Shown here piece after piece: positions 33,334-41,846 of a DNA stretch of 64,000 nucleotides. Each line of letters starts with the position of its first letter. The stretch's first letter is position 1. The notes beneath the pieces were generated by a model. It saw only the letters and a list, made by a program, of their open reading frames with translations. It made no database searches and was not told the DNA's origin. The translations under genes were made by a program, and so were the position numbers. Source of the stretch: Oceanospirillum sp048265165. GTDB taxonomy: Bacteria; Pseudomonadota; Gammaproteobacteria; Pseudomonadales; Halomonadaceae. Where the stretch lies: positions 62,001 through 126,000 of the forward strand of contig NZ_JBLXCD010000003.1 in assembly GCF_048265165.1 (NCBI RefSeq), read 5' to 3'.

Positions 33334-35520
33334 TTATAGATTCGGAGCGGGCTCACTAAACAGATACCCCTGAGAAAAGCGAATTCCCAGCGAATCAACC
33401 ACCTGCTGAACAGATTCCGAATGAACAAACTCAGCCACTACAGGAATACCCGCATTTTGAGCAAAAAAGACAATTGCACGGGTAATTTCGTAACTGGTCT
33501 TATCGCTGTCAATGGACTTGATATATTTAGCATCGATTTTGATGATATCCACATCCAGCTCAAGAATCCGCTCAAAATTAGAATACTCTGTGCCAAAGTC
33601 GTCAATTGCAAGACGGAAGCCTTTAGCCTTCAGAGTTGCAAGCTGCTTGATATGGTTTTTCTTACCATCGGCACTGACCCCCTCCAGAATCTCTAACGTA
33701 ATACGCTCAGGAGCAATATCATACTGAGCACACTTTTGTGCCAGATAAGCCTCCAGGTACTGATGGCTCAGATCATCCTCTGTAATATTAATGGCAAATT
33801 CACAACGGTTCGATGTCATCGCCTGACAGCTTTTATCAATGACAATACGCGTAATGACCGGTAGCAAACCTGACAGTTTAGCAGGCTCTAAAAACTGATA
33901 AGGGCCATAGACCTGGCCATTAATCTGCATCCGAATCAAGCATTCATAATAACTGATATTACCGGTTTGATTGTCACGAATCCCCTGAAAATAAGGCACC
34001 AGACAATCTTCATTCAAAGCCCGATGCAGCAGCGCATTCCACTGCATATACTCCAGTCTCTGGTGCTGTTCCAGTTCATCCCGTTGATCCGCGTAAAGGT
34101 AGAAGCGACCACGACCACCCTGCTTCGCCTTTTTCAGTGCCATCAATGCCTTACGAATAAGGTCGTCATGCCCTACGGCACCGCCATATGAAAAACTGAT
34201 ATTGAAATTAAGACTATCAACCTGGATTTGCTGCAGAAAAAAACTTTCCCGGATTTTATTAAAAATCGCTTTCAGAAAAACATCTTTTTCATAATGGACG
34301 GCAAATTCATCAGCATTTAGCCGGTAGATCCGGGCACCCGCCAACACACGCTGCAGCCTTTGAGTAATGGCAGCCAGAAGACGATCCGCAAAGTCCAGCC
34401 CATACGCAGAGTTGATCAGACTGAAATTGTTAACATTAAGCACCAAAAGAGCGCTATCCCCATGGCAGTGATTCAGCGCTTCCTGTAACTGACTCTTATT
34501 GGGTAAACCTGTCAAAGCATCTGTGGTCAGAGCCACCAGATCACGATCACACTCTTTTCTGATGTCACTCAGATCCGTAAAAATTCCGATATAGTTCTGC
34601 ACCTTTCCAGCGCCATCACGCACGACACTGATACTCAACCACTGGGGCGATAACGAACCATCTTTACGTCGGTTAACGACTTCACCGCTCCAATGATTGT
34701 GGGTAAGAAGGCCATGCCACATTTCGTCATAAACATCCGCATTATCTTTATCAGATGACAGTAGAATAGGATCAAGACCAACAACCTCATCACAGCTATA
34801 GCCTGTTATTTTCTCGAAATAAGGATTAGCGTCCAAAATCCGATTGTTCGCATCGGTGATCACAATACCTTCAGAAGCGCTTTCTAGAGCATGGCCTAAC
34901 AGCTGTAAACGCCGGTTCTGCTCCGCCATATGCTCATCCTGTTGCTGTCGCGCCAGAGTGAGCCCTGCCATATCAGCCCCAATCTTAAGTATTCTTTTAT
35001 GAAAGACAGAGGGCAAGCGGTGCTCAAAAGAGGACAGTGCAAAACTACCTATTGCCTCACCAGAGATATTTCTGACCGGTAACGACCAACAGGCACAAAG
35101 ATTAAAATCATAAGCTAACTGGCGCAAATCCCGCCAACGGTCATCCGTGAAGGTATCTTGCACATAAACGGCCTCATTACACAGTACCGCGTTACCACAA
35201 GAGCCACTACCTGGGCCGATCTGAAGCCCGGACAAAGCTGTACGCCCTTCAACAGGTACACTGGGTGCCGATAAGATCTGGAGGCTATTCGAAGGGATAT
35301 CCCGCACCATAAAAGATGCAACAGCGTTAGGCAGAAGCTGCTCTGCTAATAAACATAAATGATCCAGAACTTTGACAACAGACTGCCCACTCATAACCTC
35401 GTTAAAAATAGACTGCTGAAATGCCAGAATCTGTTCCTGTTGCTCAACCGTAACCGGAGCACTATCAGAACAGGCTTCACTCAATGGGGTATCCTTCAGC
35501 AAACCTTCTGTATCCTTCAT
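33334..35520 (-). CDS. GAF-PAS-(degenerate GGDEF)-EAL protein
   Basis: 728-residue cytoplasmic c-di-GMP protein without membrane segments. GAF domain about 35-190, with Cys-rich GSGSCGNAVLCNEAVYV and NLCACW segments; PAS about 205-320; GGDEF-like about 335-475, with the signature degraded to NADEF (402-406); EAL about 495-725. The EAL motif reads ECL (526-528), but metal and catalytic features ITEDDL, LEILEG, DDFG, KIDAKYI and AEFVHS remain. Likely a phosphodiesterase or a c-di-GMP/GTP-responsive protein, not a cyclase. Convergent with thiQ. Confidence 0.9.
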   Translation of the reverse strand: MKDTEGLLKDTPLSEACSDSAPVTVEQQEQILAFQQSIFNEVMSGQSVVKVLDHLCLLAEQLLPNAVASFMVRDIPSNSLQILSAPSVPVEGRTALSGLQIGPGSGSCGNAVLCNEAVYVQDTFTDDRWRDLRQLAYDFNLCACWSLPVRNISGEAIGSFALSSFEHRLPSVFHKRILKIGADMAGLTLARQQQDEHMAEQNRRLQLLGHALESASEGIVITDANNRILDANPYFEKITGYSCDEVVGLDPILLSSDKDNADVYDEMWHGLLTHNHWSGEVVNRRKDGSLSPQWLSISVVRDGAGKVQNYIGIFTDLSDIRKECDRDLVALTTDALTGLPNKSQLQEALNHCHGDSALLVLNVNNFSLINSAYGLDFADRLLAAITQRLQRVLAGARIYRLNADEFAVHYEKDVFLKAIFNKIRESFFLQQIQVDSLNFNISFSYGGAVGHDDLIRKALMALKKAKQGGRGRFYLYADQRDELEQHQRLEYMQWNALLHRALNEDCLVPYFQGIRDNQTGNISYYECLIRMQINGQVYGPYQFLEPAKLSGLLPVITRIVIDKSCQAMTSNRCEFAINITEDDLSHQYLEAYLAQKCAQYDIAPERITLEILEGVSADGKKNHIKQLATLKAKGFRLAIDDFGTEYSNFERILELDVDIIKIDAKYIKSIDSDKTSYEITRAIVFFAQNAGIPVVAEFVHSESVQQVVDSLGIRFSQGYLFSEPAPNL

Positions 35521-35782
35521 AAAATACCTTTACCCATTGTCATACGCACTATATCCCGGAGATTATGACGACCCAGCATTATATTTGCCTTGCTAATAGG
35601 CCTATCCAGCCCTGTGTTGACCTTACTTCAGACCGTTTAGACTGTGGGCCCTAGTGATATCATTTACACCTGATACCTTCCAGAGTTTTTATGTAATACC
35701 TATATAACGCCTACATCTTTTTCTGTTACAAAAGAAAAAAAACAACTGCATATTGAGTAAAACTTGCCATATATAAACAAGA

Positions 35783-35802
35783 GGTTACAGTTCTGTGTAA
35801 CC
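35783..35802. promoter_or_regulatory. Palindrome GGTTACA-N6-TGTAACC
   Basis: Perfect 7-base arms around GTTCTG, about 95 bp upstream of the Na/Pi cotransporter start. The size and symmetry are those of a dimeric repressor or activator site. The cognate regulator is not identified. Confidence 0.6.
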
Positions 35803-35860
35803 CTTACACTTTGAAGGTCTTTTTTATATTTTCTAACAAAACCCTACATTTTGAAGCCCT
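35802..35860. repeat. Imperfect direct repeat, period 40 bp
   Basis: CCTTACACTTTGAAGGTCT (35802-35820) and CCCTACATTTTGAAGCCCT (35842-35860) agree at 15 of 19 bases. They lie between the palindrome and the cotransporter start. Confidence 0.5.
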
Positions 35861-35895
35861 ATTACAGGGGATAACATGCAAGGACAGCATAACTT

Positions 35896-37731
35896 ATGTT
35901 TCGACACCTGGTTCTGCCAACCATCTTTCTGGTGCTCGGCTACGGTTTCTGGGTCAGCCCGGACTTTAAAGAGATTGCCGCCGGCGTTGCGGTCTTTCTG
36001 TTTGGGATGCTCTCCCTCGAAGAAGGCTTTAAAGCCTTTACCGGAGGCCTGCTGGAAAAACTACTGAAAAGAACCACCAACAAGCTCTGGAAAAGCCTGA
36101 GCTTTGGCGTCATCAGTACCACTCTAATGCAATCCAGCTCTTTAGTATCCGTGATTACCATCTCCTTTCTGTCTGCCGGGCTTATTTCACTAACCGCTGG
36201 CGTCGGGATTATCTTCGGAGCCAACTTGGGCACAACAACTGGTGCCTGGCTTGTTGCCGGACTTGGGCTGAAGGTAAAAATATCGGCCTACGCAATGCCT
36301 ATGCTTGTTTTCGGTATTTTGCTGATATTTCAAAAGAGCAAAGAGCTAAAAGGTATCGGTTATGTTTTAGCTGGCCTTGGCTTTCTTTTTCTCGGCATTC
36401 ACTACATGAAAGAGGGCTTTGAAGCATTCAAAGACACTCTTGATCTTACTGCCTATGCTGTAAGAGGCTACCCCGGCGTATTTCTGTTTACTCTGATCGG
36501 CCTCTTTGCGACTGTGGTTATGCAATCCAGTCATGCAACCCTGGTCTTAATTATCACAGCACTTTCAGCCCAGCAGATCACCTATGAAAATGCTCTGGCA
36601 CTGGCCATTGGTGCCAATATAGGTACAACGATCACCGCTATTATCGGCTCATTAAGTGCCAATATTGAAGGTCGGCGCCTTGCTGTTGCCCACCTGATTT
36701 TTAATACAATGACAGGCTTCATAGCCATTCTTTTTATCTACCAGCTCACAATGGCAGTCGACAGCATCAGTTACTTTGTCGGCATTGAAGCGGATAACTA
36801 CACCCTAAAACTGGCTGTTTTTCATACGATATTCAACAGCATAGGCGTTATTCTGATGTTACCTGTGATTCCCTCGATGGTGCGCTTTCTGGAACGCAGC
36901 CTAAAAGCGAAGAGAACCACCAGGCGATCGGCTCCCCGCTACCTGAATCAGGCCGCATCTGATTTGCCCGAAGCGATGCTCGCAGCTGTACGCCAGGAAA
37001 CACAACATCTATACGACAATGCTGCAAGCATCATCGCCGGAGGCCTTAGTCTGCCCTTGAACGCGATCCACAGTAATAAATCTCTTGAGGACGTGATATT
37101 TAATGCCCGCACCGTTATACCGGCCAATATCGATCAGCAATATGAGGAGTCGGTAAAATCTCTGTATGCAGATATCGTAGATTTCAGCAGCTCTTATCAG
37201 GGGGAGTTATCTGCAGACCAGGTTGAAGAGTTGTTTCGCCTAAGAGCAGCAGGCCGAGATATCGTTGAAGCCATTAAAGACACCAAACATCTGCAGAAAA
37301 ACCTCTCCCGCTACTTTATTGCCGACAACCCTTATATTCACCACGAATATAACACGCTTAGAATGCGGTTGGCGTCAGTACTGAGGGAGCTACATAAGGT
37401 TCGCCAGAAGAGTGAAAATGACTCAGCCACAATTCTTTCCCTCGATCGTCTGAGACTGGACATGGAAGAGTACGATCAAAACCTGAACCATAACCTCAGT
37501 AGCCTGATCCGGCAAAAACTGATCAGTGGGCCTATGTCTGTATCTCTGATGAATGATAGCGGTTATGCCTCAGACGTTACCCGAAAACTGGTACAAATGG
37601 GCGAGGTTCTCTTCTCTCAAAGCGACCTCAGAACCAAAAGTATTGAACAAAGCCTGTCATTGAATGACGAAGAACTGACAGAAATCATGCACAGCCAGCA
37701 CAATAACGGCAAGGAAAGGAGCATACTTTAA
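35896..37731 (+). CDS. Na/Pi cotransporter family protein with PhoU-like tail
   Basis: 611-residue inner-membrane protein. The membrane half (about 1-340) carries the inverted-repeat QSSS motifs of the family, TLMQSSSLVSVITISFL and VVMQSSHATLVLIITAL, and paired GANLGTT / GANIGTT motifs. The C-terminal 250 residues are helical and charged, PhoU-like. It probably imports or exports phosphate with sodium. Followed without any gap by a small basic protein gene. Confidence 0.9.
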   Translation: MFRHLVLPTIFLVLGYGFWVSPDFKEIAAGVAVFLFGMLSLEEGFKAFTGGLLEKLLKRTTNKLWKSLSFGVISTTLMQSSSLVSVITISFLSAGLISLTAGVGIIFGANLGTTTGAWLVAGLGLKVKISAYAMPMLVFGILLIFQKSKELKGIGYVLAGLGFLFLGIHYMKEGFEAFKDTLDLTAYAVRGYPGVFLFTLIGLFATVVMQSSHATLVLIITALSAQQITYENALALAIGANIGTTITAIIGSLSANIEGRRLAVAHLIFNTMTGFIAILFIYQLTMAVDSISYFVGIEADNYTLKLAVFHTIFNSIGVILMLPVIPSMVRFLERSLKAKRTTRRSAPRYLNQAASDLPEAMLAAVRQETQHLYDNAASIIAGGLSLPLNAIHSNKSLEDVIFNARTVIPANIDQQYEESVKSLYADIVDFSSSYQGELSADQVEELFRLRAAGRDIVEAIKDTKHLQKNLSRYFIADNPYIHHEYNTLRMRLASVLRELHKVRQKSENDSATILSLDRLRLDMEEYDQNLNHNLSSLIRQKLISGPMSVSLMNDSGYASDVTRKLVQMGEVLFSQSDLRTKSIEQSLSLNDEELTEIMHSQHNNGKERSIL

Positions 37732-37995
37732 ATGAAAATAAGCAAACTGATCAAAAAAGCAGAAACCTATGTCCGGTCTGATGAGCTAAAGCGCAAAGAG
37801 AAAAAAAAGCAACTGAAGAAGGTCATTAAGAAGCTGCGCAAGCATGAAGATAAGCTCAGGCAGGAATACGACAGCTGCACAGACTTTGAAAAAAGCCGTC
37901 AACTGAAACAGGAGATCGCCCTAGCGTATAACCAGCGCAAGAAAGGCGTCAAAATACTGAAAAGCCTGAAAAAGAAAAAAAGAGACCAGGACTGA
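37732..37995 (+). CDS. Small highly basic helical protein, function unknown
   Basis: 87 residues, very rich in Lys, with many KK pairs and a heptad-like pattern (about 20-75) that suggests a coiled coil. The ATG directly follows the stop of the Na/Pi cotransporter, so the two are co-translated. The ribosome site AAGGAAAGGAG lies inside the upstream gene. No family recognised. Confidence 0.8.
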   Translation: MKISKLIKKAETYVRSDELKRKEKKKQLKKVIKKLRKHEDKLRQEYDSCTDFEKSRQLKQEIALAYNQRKKGVKILKSLKKKKRDQD

Positions 37996-38014
37996 TACTC
38001 ACTCAGATCAGTCC
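37989..38014. repeat. Inverted repeat over the stop codon of the small basic gene
   Basis: GGACTGAT (37989-37996) and ATCAGTCC (38007-38014) form a perfect 8-base stem with a 10-base loop that includes the TGA stop. No T run follows, so it is not a typical terminator; it could protect the 3' end. Confidence 0.5.
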
Positions 38015-38043
38015 TACGCCAAGTATATTGCTGTCACCAGAAG

Positions 38044-38097
38044 AGCCATCAGCTCTTAAGAGATATGAAAAGCCATCAGCTCTTAAGGGATATAAAG
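38044..38097. repeat. Two 27-bp tandem repeats with internal hairpin
   Basis: Copies at 38044-38070 and 38071-38097 start AGCCATCAGCTCTTAAG and agree at about 24 of 27 bases. The first copy, with the bases just before it, holds the stem AAGAGC-CATCA-GCTCTT. Lies between the convergent small basic and MFS genes. Confidence 0.75.
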
Positions 38098-38169
38098 CCG
38101 GTCAATCAAACCGACTGTTTCTTTTTCACGCCCTGCCAACTCATTTTATCAACCCTGCTCAGACCAGAG

Positions 38170-39417
38170 TTATTCCCGTGTATCAGCCTTCAGAGGGACT
38201 TCATGCTGGATATTTCGGGTTACCAGCCAACAAAGCAGCGACAGTAGCGCAAAGGCAGTAAACAGTGGGTATAAAGTACCATTGTAAGTCTGGCCAAAAG
38301 CCATCCCCACCACCATAGATATAAGTGTAGTTACCGAGCCAATCACCGATGAGGCCACACCCGCTATATGCCCTAAAGGCTCCATAGCCAGAGCATTCAT
38401 ATTACCAAACAACAGTCCGATACAGCCAAAAACCACCGCCCCAAACAGCATAAACAGCCAGATAGAGACACTACCGGCAAACAAAGTCAGCAAGACCAGA
38501 AAAATAACGGAAGAAACAAACATTACGATCAGCGCTCTATTTGCCAGCAGCTTCATACCAAAGCGCATGACCAGGCGGCCATTGAGAAATGATGCCACGC
38601 CAACGGAAAGCGCCAGCACCGCAAAATAGAGAGGAAAAGTTTTTTCGATCTGAAAAACCTCTTTAAACAGCAGCTGCGCCGTGGACAGGTAAGCAACAAA
38701 GGCACCGAAAATAAGCCCTGCACCTATGATATACCCCAAAGTCACCCTATGGGTCATCGTCTCTTTGATATTACCCCAGACATTAATAAACGAGAGTTTG
38801 ACTCGGTGTTCCTTCGCCAGAGTCTCTGGCTGACGGATAGCAAACCAAACCAGAGCGACTAAAGACAGTAAGACAAAAAACTCATAGATCCCCCGCCAAT
38901 CGGCCAAAATCAGAACGCCAGCGCCAATACTGGGAGCAACAGCTGGCATAATAATAAAAACAGCCATCACAAAGGACATTACCCGAGCCATAGCTCGACC
39001 CTCATAACGATCGCGAACCAGAGCAACAGCCACAACTTTAGGGCCCGATGCACCTATCCCCTGAATAAAACGCCCCACCAACATCATCTCGTAGCTGTGT
39101 GCAAAAGCAGAGACAAGAGACCCCATCAGGAAAATAATCAATCCCAGATAGATGGCAGGCTTGCGACCAAAGCTATCAGACAGTGGGCCATAGAGAATCT
39201 GACCAAAGGCCAGGCCAGCAAACAAAATACCTACAATCCATTGCAGATCTTCAACGTGTACCACTGAAAAATCCTGACCGATCACGCTCATTGCAGGCAG
39301 AACCGCATCAATTGCCAGAGCGACCATAGACATTAACAAAGCCAATAGTGCAATAAATTCAGCAAACGGAGGTTTAAAAGGGGTTGTTTCAGCTTCACCC
39401 TGAGATCGAGGCGTCAT
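38170..39417 (-). CDS. MFS multidrug efflux transporter, Bcr/CflA type
   Basis: 415-residue major-facilitator protein with 12 hydrophobic segments. Motif A is GPLSDSFGRKPAIYLG, and the loop motif GRFIQGIGASGPKVVAVALVRDRY is diagnostic of the Bcr/CflA drug:proton antiporter family. Monocistronic. No adjacent regulator suggests a substrate. Confidence 0.9.
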   Translation of the reverse strand: MTPRSQGEAETTPFKPPFAEFIALLALLMSMVALAIDAVLPAMSVIGQDFSVVHVEDLQWIVGILFAGLAFGQILYGPLSDSFGRKPAIYLGLIIFLMGSLVSAFAHSYEMMLVGRFIQGIGASGPKVVAVALVRDRYEGRAMARVMSFVMAVFIIMPAVAPSIGAGVLILADWRGIYEFFVLLSLVALVWFAIRQPETLAKEHRVKLSFINVWGNIKETMTHRVTLGYIIGAGLIFGAFVAYLSTAQLLFKEVFQIEKTFPLYFAVLALSVGVASFLNGRLVMRFGMKLLANRALIVMFVSSVIFLVLLTLFAGSVSIWLFMLFGAVVFGCIGLLFGNMNALAMEPLGHIAGVASSVIGSVTTLISMVVGMAFGQTYNGTLYPLFTAFALLSLLCWLVTRNIQHEVPLKADTRE

Positions 39418-39735
39418 AGAAAACCTATTAGTTACAACACGATGCGTGTTTAAATTGTTGAATGTTCAGGTTTCTGAAGAAAATCAGAATAAATACCGAG
39501 GGAGCACCTATTTTAACAAGCCTTATCTGATGCCACCTGCAAATAATTATTCACAAGTAAACCTTTTGTTCATACCTCACCATGTATCACGCTAGGGCAA
39601 TGAACTTTTGTCTCAGATCACTGGATGCCTGCGCAAGGCTTTGCTAACGTTCATTGAAAGCAACTGACAACGTTACGTACTGATACTTTGATAAAACAAA
39701 AATAAGACGAAAGACCCTAGGGTCAGGAGAGCACC
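39418..39735. other. Intergenic region upstream of microproteins
   Basis: 318 bp between the divergent MFS gene and the first microprotein. It has a distant inverted pair, CAATGAAC (39598-39605) and GTTCATTG (39649-39656), and a perfect 12-bp palindrome GACCCTAGGGTC (39713-39724) touching the ribosome site. Promoters not assigned. Confidence 0.5.
39713..39724. promoter_or_regulatory. Palindrome GACCCTAGGGTC at a ribosome site
   Basis: A perfect 12-base palindrome ending directly before the AGGAG of the 32-residue microprotein. Folding in mRNA could mask translation initiation, or it may be a DNA operator. Confidence 0.45.
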
Positions 39736-39834
39736 ATGTCTGAAGAAAAATCCACAATCAGCCGCAACACCTTATTCGTTATCATCGGTCTGATTCTTTG
39801 TGCCGGTACACTAATAAAAATCGCCAGTGGCTGA
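39736..39834 (+). CDS. 32-residue single-pass membrane microprotein
   Basis: Short gene found by eye. ATG 39736 is preceded by AGGAGAG at good spacing and the frame closes with TGA at 39832. A polar N-terminus MSEEKSTISRNT is followed by one hydrophobic helix, LFVIIGLILCAGTLIKIA, with a Cys. No family recognised. It precedes a second microprotein of similar size, near the cyd locus. No homology evidence is available here. Confidence 0.6.
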   Translation: MSEEKSTISRNTLFVIIGLILCAGTLIKIASG

Positions 39835-39864
39835 GGCTTTGCAGTCGCCATCTGCGACGGGTAG

Positions 39865-39888
39865 GAACAGCTCCCTAAGGGGCTGTTC
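39865..39888. terminator. Stem-loop between the two microprotein genes
   Basis: GAACAGC pairs with GCTGTTC and inner CCC pairs with GGG around TAA. A strong stem followed by TCTC rather than a T run; an attenuator or mRNA 3' stabiliser is possible. Confidence 0.5.
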
Positions 39889-39956
39889 TCACTTAAGCCA
39901 TTCCTGTCGCTGAAATACCTTCTGTGAATTTAAGCAGTAACTAATGGAGAAAAGGC

Positions 39957-40052
39957 ATGGGCAATACCCCTTTTATGCAGAAACTGGTTCTGATTGTGGT
40001 CTCACTTACCCTACTAGCAGCGATGGCAATGCGGCTAATAGACAACATCTGA
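39957..40052 (+). CDS. 31-residue single-pass membrane microprotein
   Basis: ATG 39957, with GGAGAAAAGG upstream, opens a 31-codon frame closed by TGA at 40050. The peptide has a short N-terminus MGNTPFMQK, a hydrophobic helix LVLIVVSLTLLAAMAM and a charged end RLIDNI. No family recognised. Convergent with the sigma-54 regulator gene. Together with the first microprotein it may form a small operon. Confidence 0.6.
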   Translation: MGNTPFMQKLVLIVVSLTLLAAMAMRLIDNI

Positions 40053-40110
40053 GTGGTGGTCATGACAGAGGTAACTGAGCAGATATACGCCATTACAAAC
40101 ACCAGAGCTC

Positions 40111-41496
40111 TCAGGCTGATTTTAGCTTGCGATACAACGTCCGCTCACTGACTCCTATCTTATGCGCCAATAGAGCTTTGTCATCACCCAATTGCCGCAA
40201 AGCCCAGTGCAGATAAAGGCTCTCCAACTGCTCAAGACCAATAATTTCCTGCTGCGTAAAGTCACTGCCATCAGTTTTAGCACGCTGTAGAGCTCCGGGT
40301 ACACTCGCTGAAATCTTCTGACGACAGGCCTGGGGCAGATGTTCTGGCTCAATCCAATGATCATCGACCAAGAGGCAGGCGCGCTCCAGAATATTTCTCA
40401 GTTCACGGATATTACCGGGAAAAGCATAGGCCTGAAGCAGTAACAACGCCTCCTTGGAAACCTTAATCACACGCCCTTTGGAGAACTTCGGCAACAGGCT
40501 TTCTATCAAAAGAGGAATATCAGTGATCCTTTCCCGCAATGATGGCAGAACTATAGGAAAAGCATTGATTCGATAATAGAGATCCATACGAAAATCACCA
40601 TCAGCCACCTGCTGCTCTAAATTACGATGCGTGGCGCAGACTAAACGAAAATCGGCCTTTAATGGCTCAACCCCACCTACTCTTCGATAAGTTCCGGTTT
40701 CCAGAAGCCGTAACAGCTTTACCTGCAGAGAGAGAGGAATATCACCCACCTCATCAAGAAACAGAGTGCCACCCTTAGCCGCCTCAACCAAGCCTGTTTT
40801 CCGGCTATGAGCCCCAGTGAAAGAGCCCTTTTCATGACCGAAAAGCTCACTTTCAAACAAGGTTTCAGTCAGACCGGAGCACTCCACCGGCACAAAGGCC
40901 TCATGATTGCGCATACTGCCTCTGTGCACCGCCTGCGCCATCAACTCCTTACCTGTGCCTGACTCCCCCAGCAGGAGAACCGTCGTCTCACTGGGCGCGA
41001 CACGCTCAACTAACGCCATCGACGTCATAAAGGCTGGAGACCGCCCAATCAAACCGCTATCACCCGCCCTCGGACTGGCTAGTTTGCTATAGCGCATCAC
41101 TTCCAGAAAATATCGGGGCTTACCATCTTCAGCTTCTACCGGATACAGCTCTACATCCACATGCTCTTCCCCATGTGGGGTATGGTGCAGATGAAAGACC
41201 CTCTGGGCCTTACTCGTCTGTATACACTGGAGCATAGGACAGGATTCCCCCATCTGGTCACAGGGCCGATCATAGTGATGGGAAACCTCATAACAGTGAC
41301 GTTTTGTCACGCTGACATCACCATAGCTCTGACGGTATGCTCTATTCGCTGAAAGAATTTCATAGTCCGCCGACAGCAGAACAGCGGGATCGGGGTAGCT
41401 TTGCAGCATCGAAACCAACTCTGCCGGAGGTTGACTGGAGAGGTCTGTACGAGACATTTTCATGGCGGGAACCTGAGTGCTTTCTGTTTTATTCAT
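40111..41496 (-). CDS. Sigma-54 enhancer-binding regulator with Cys-rich PAS domain
   Basis: 461 residues. The N-terminal PAS-like domain (about 25-135) contains a Cys/His cluster in RHCYEVSHHYDRPCDQMGESCPM: Cys68, His73/74, Cys79, Cys86, plus Cys91. The AAA+ domain (about 150-375) has Walker A GESGTGKE (177-184), the sigma-54 contact loop GSFTGA (224-229, a variant of GAFTGA) and Walker B GGTLFLDEVGD. A Fis-type helix-turn-helix ends the protein: LLAHKIGVSERTLYRKLK. Divergent from the cytochrome bd operon, which has a sigma-54 promoter. The Cys cluster may hold a metal or sense redox/NO; this is inference. Confidence 0.92.
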   Translation of the reverse strand: MNKTESTQVPAMKMSRTDLSSQPPAELVSMLQSYPDPAVLLSADYEILSANRAYRQSYGDVSVTKRHCYEVSHHYDRPCDQMGESCPMLQCIQTSKAQRVFHLHHTPHGEEHVDVELYPVEAEDGKPRYFLEVMRYSKLASPRAGDSGLIGRSPAFMTSMALVERVAPSETTVLLLGESGTGKELMAQAVHRGSMRNHEAFVPVECSGLTETLFESELFGHEKGSFTGAHSRKTGLVEAAKGGTLFLDEVGDIPLSLQVKLLRLLETGTYRRVGGVEPLKADFRLVCATHRNLEQQVADGDFRMDLYYRINAFPIVLPSLRERITDIPLLIESLLPKFSKGRVIKVSKEALLLLQAYAFPGNIRELRNILERACLLVDDHWIEPEHLPQACRQKISASVPGALQRAKTDGSDFTQQEIIGLEQLESLYLHWALRQLGDDKALLAHKIGVSERTLYRKLKSA

Positions 41497-41602
41497 AACG
41501 CCTCCTGAAAAGCAAAATTGACCTGCAAAACAGGTATTACTATGATAATCCTGCGCTACAGGCCTGCTTATTCAGCTCAACCCGTTATTTCAGCACCCTA
41601 TT

Positions 41603-41651
41603 CGTCAATGACAATTATGACGCTTTTGCCTAAAATTGTCATAATTGACAA
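41603..41651. promoter_or_regulatory. Candidate enhancer (UAS) with inverted GTCATAATTG elements
   Basis: TTGTCA-TAAT-TGACAA (41636-41651) is a perfect dyad. An inverted related copy lies at 41603-41622, with outer arms CGTCA and TGACG; both share GTCATAATTG in opposite orientation. They end about 100 bp before the expected sigma-54 start site, as usual for enhancer-binding proteins. Confidence 0.65.
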
Positions 41652-41723
41652 CAACAAAAACAAACAATCGCCCAAAAGAACAAAAAAACCCATTAAAAAC
41701 AAAAAGTTAGAAAAATAAAAAAC

Positions 41724-41740
41724 GGGCATATACCTTGCTT
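41724..41740 (+). promoter_or_regulatory. Sigma-54 promoter of the cyd operon
   Basis: GGGCATATACCTTGCTT matches the consensus TGGCAC-N5-TTGCW, with exact GG-N10-GC spacing (GG 41725-41726, GC 41737-41738). Predicted transcription start is near 41750, about 100 bp before cydP. A divergent sigma-54 activator supports the call. Confidence 0.75.
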
Positions 41741-41846
41741 AGTGATAAGTCACAAGCTTGTCTCAAGCTTTGTACTATCATTGAAACAACATTTTACCCT
41801 ATCCAAAGGCGAACTATCGTTAATGGCAACTGCAGGTGAGAAGGTT

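Larger units (their letters stand above)
35521..35895. other. Divergent regulatory region, EAL protein / Na-Pi cotransporter
   Basis: 375 bp spacer with a 20-bp palindrome at 35783-35802 and an imperfect direct repeat with 40-bp period at 35802-35860. AAGGA at 35879-35883 serves the cotransporter. No gene is seen. I did not find a clear Pho box. Confidence 0.6.
41497..41846. other. Divergent regulatory region of the cyd operon
   Basis: 350 bp holding an enhancer-like dyad cluster (41603-41651) and a sigma-54 promoter (41724-41740). The rest is A-rich. The coding frame of the next gene extends back to GTG 41742, but the strong ribosome site favours ATG 41847. Confidence 0.7.

Noticed and set aside
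38028..38261. 77-codon frame across the 27-bp tandem repeat
   Set aside because: No ribosome site, overlaps the MFS gene 3' end, and the protein repeat simply reflects the DNA repeat.
41636..41651. NorR enhancer site
   Set aside because: The NorR core is GT-N7-AC; this dyad has an eight-base spacing between GT and AC and a different flank, so assignment to NorR is not supported.
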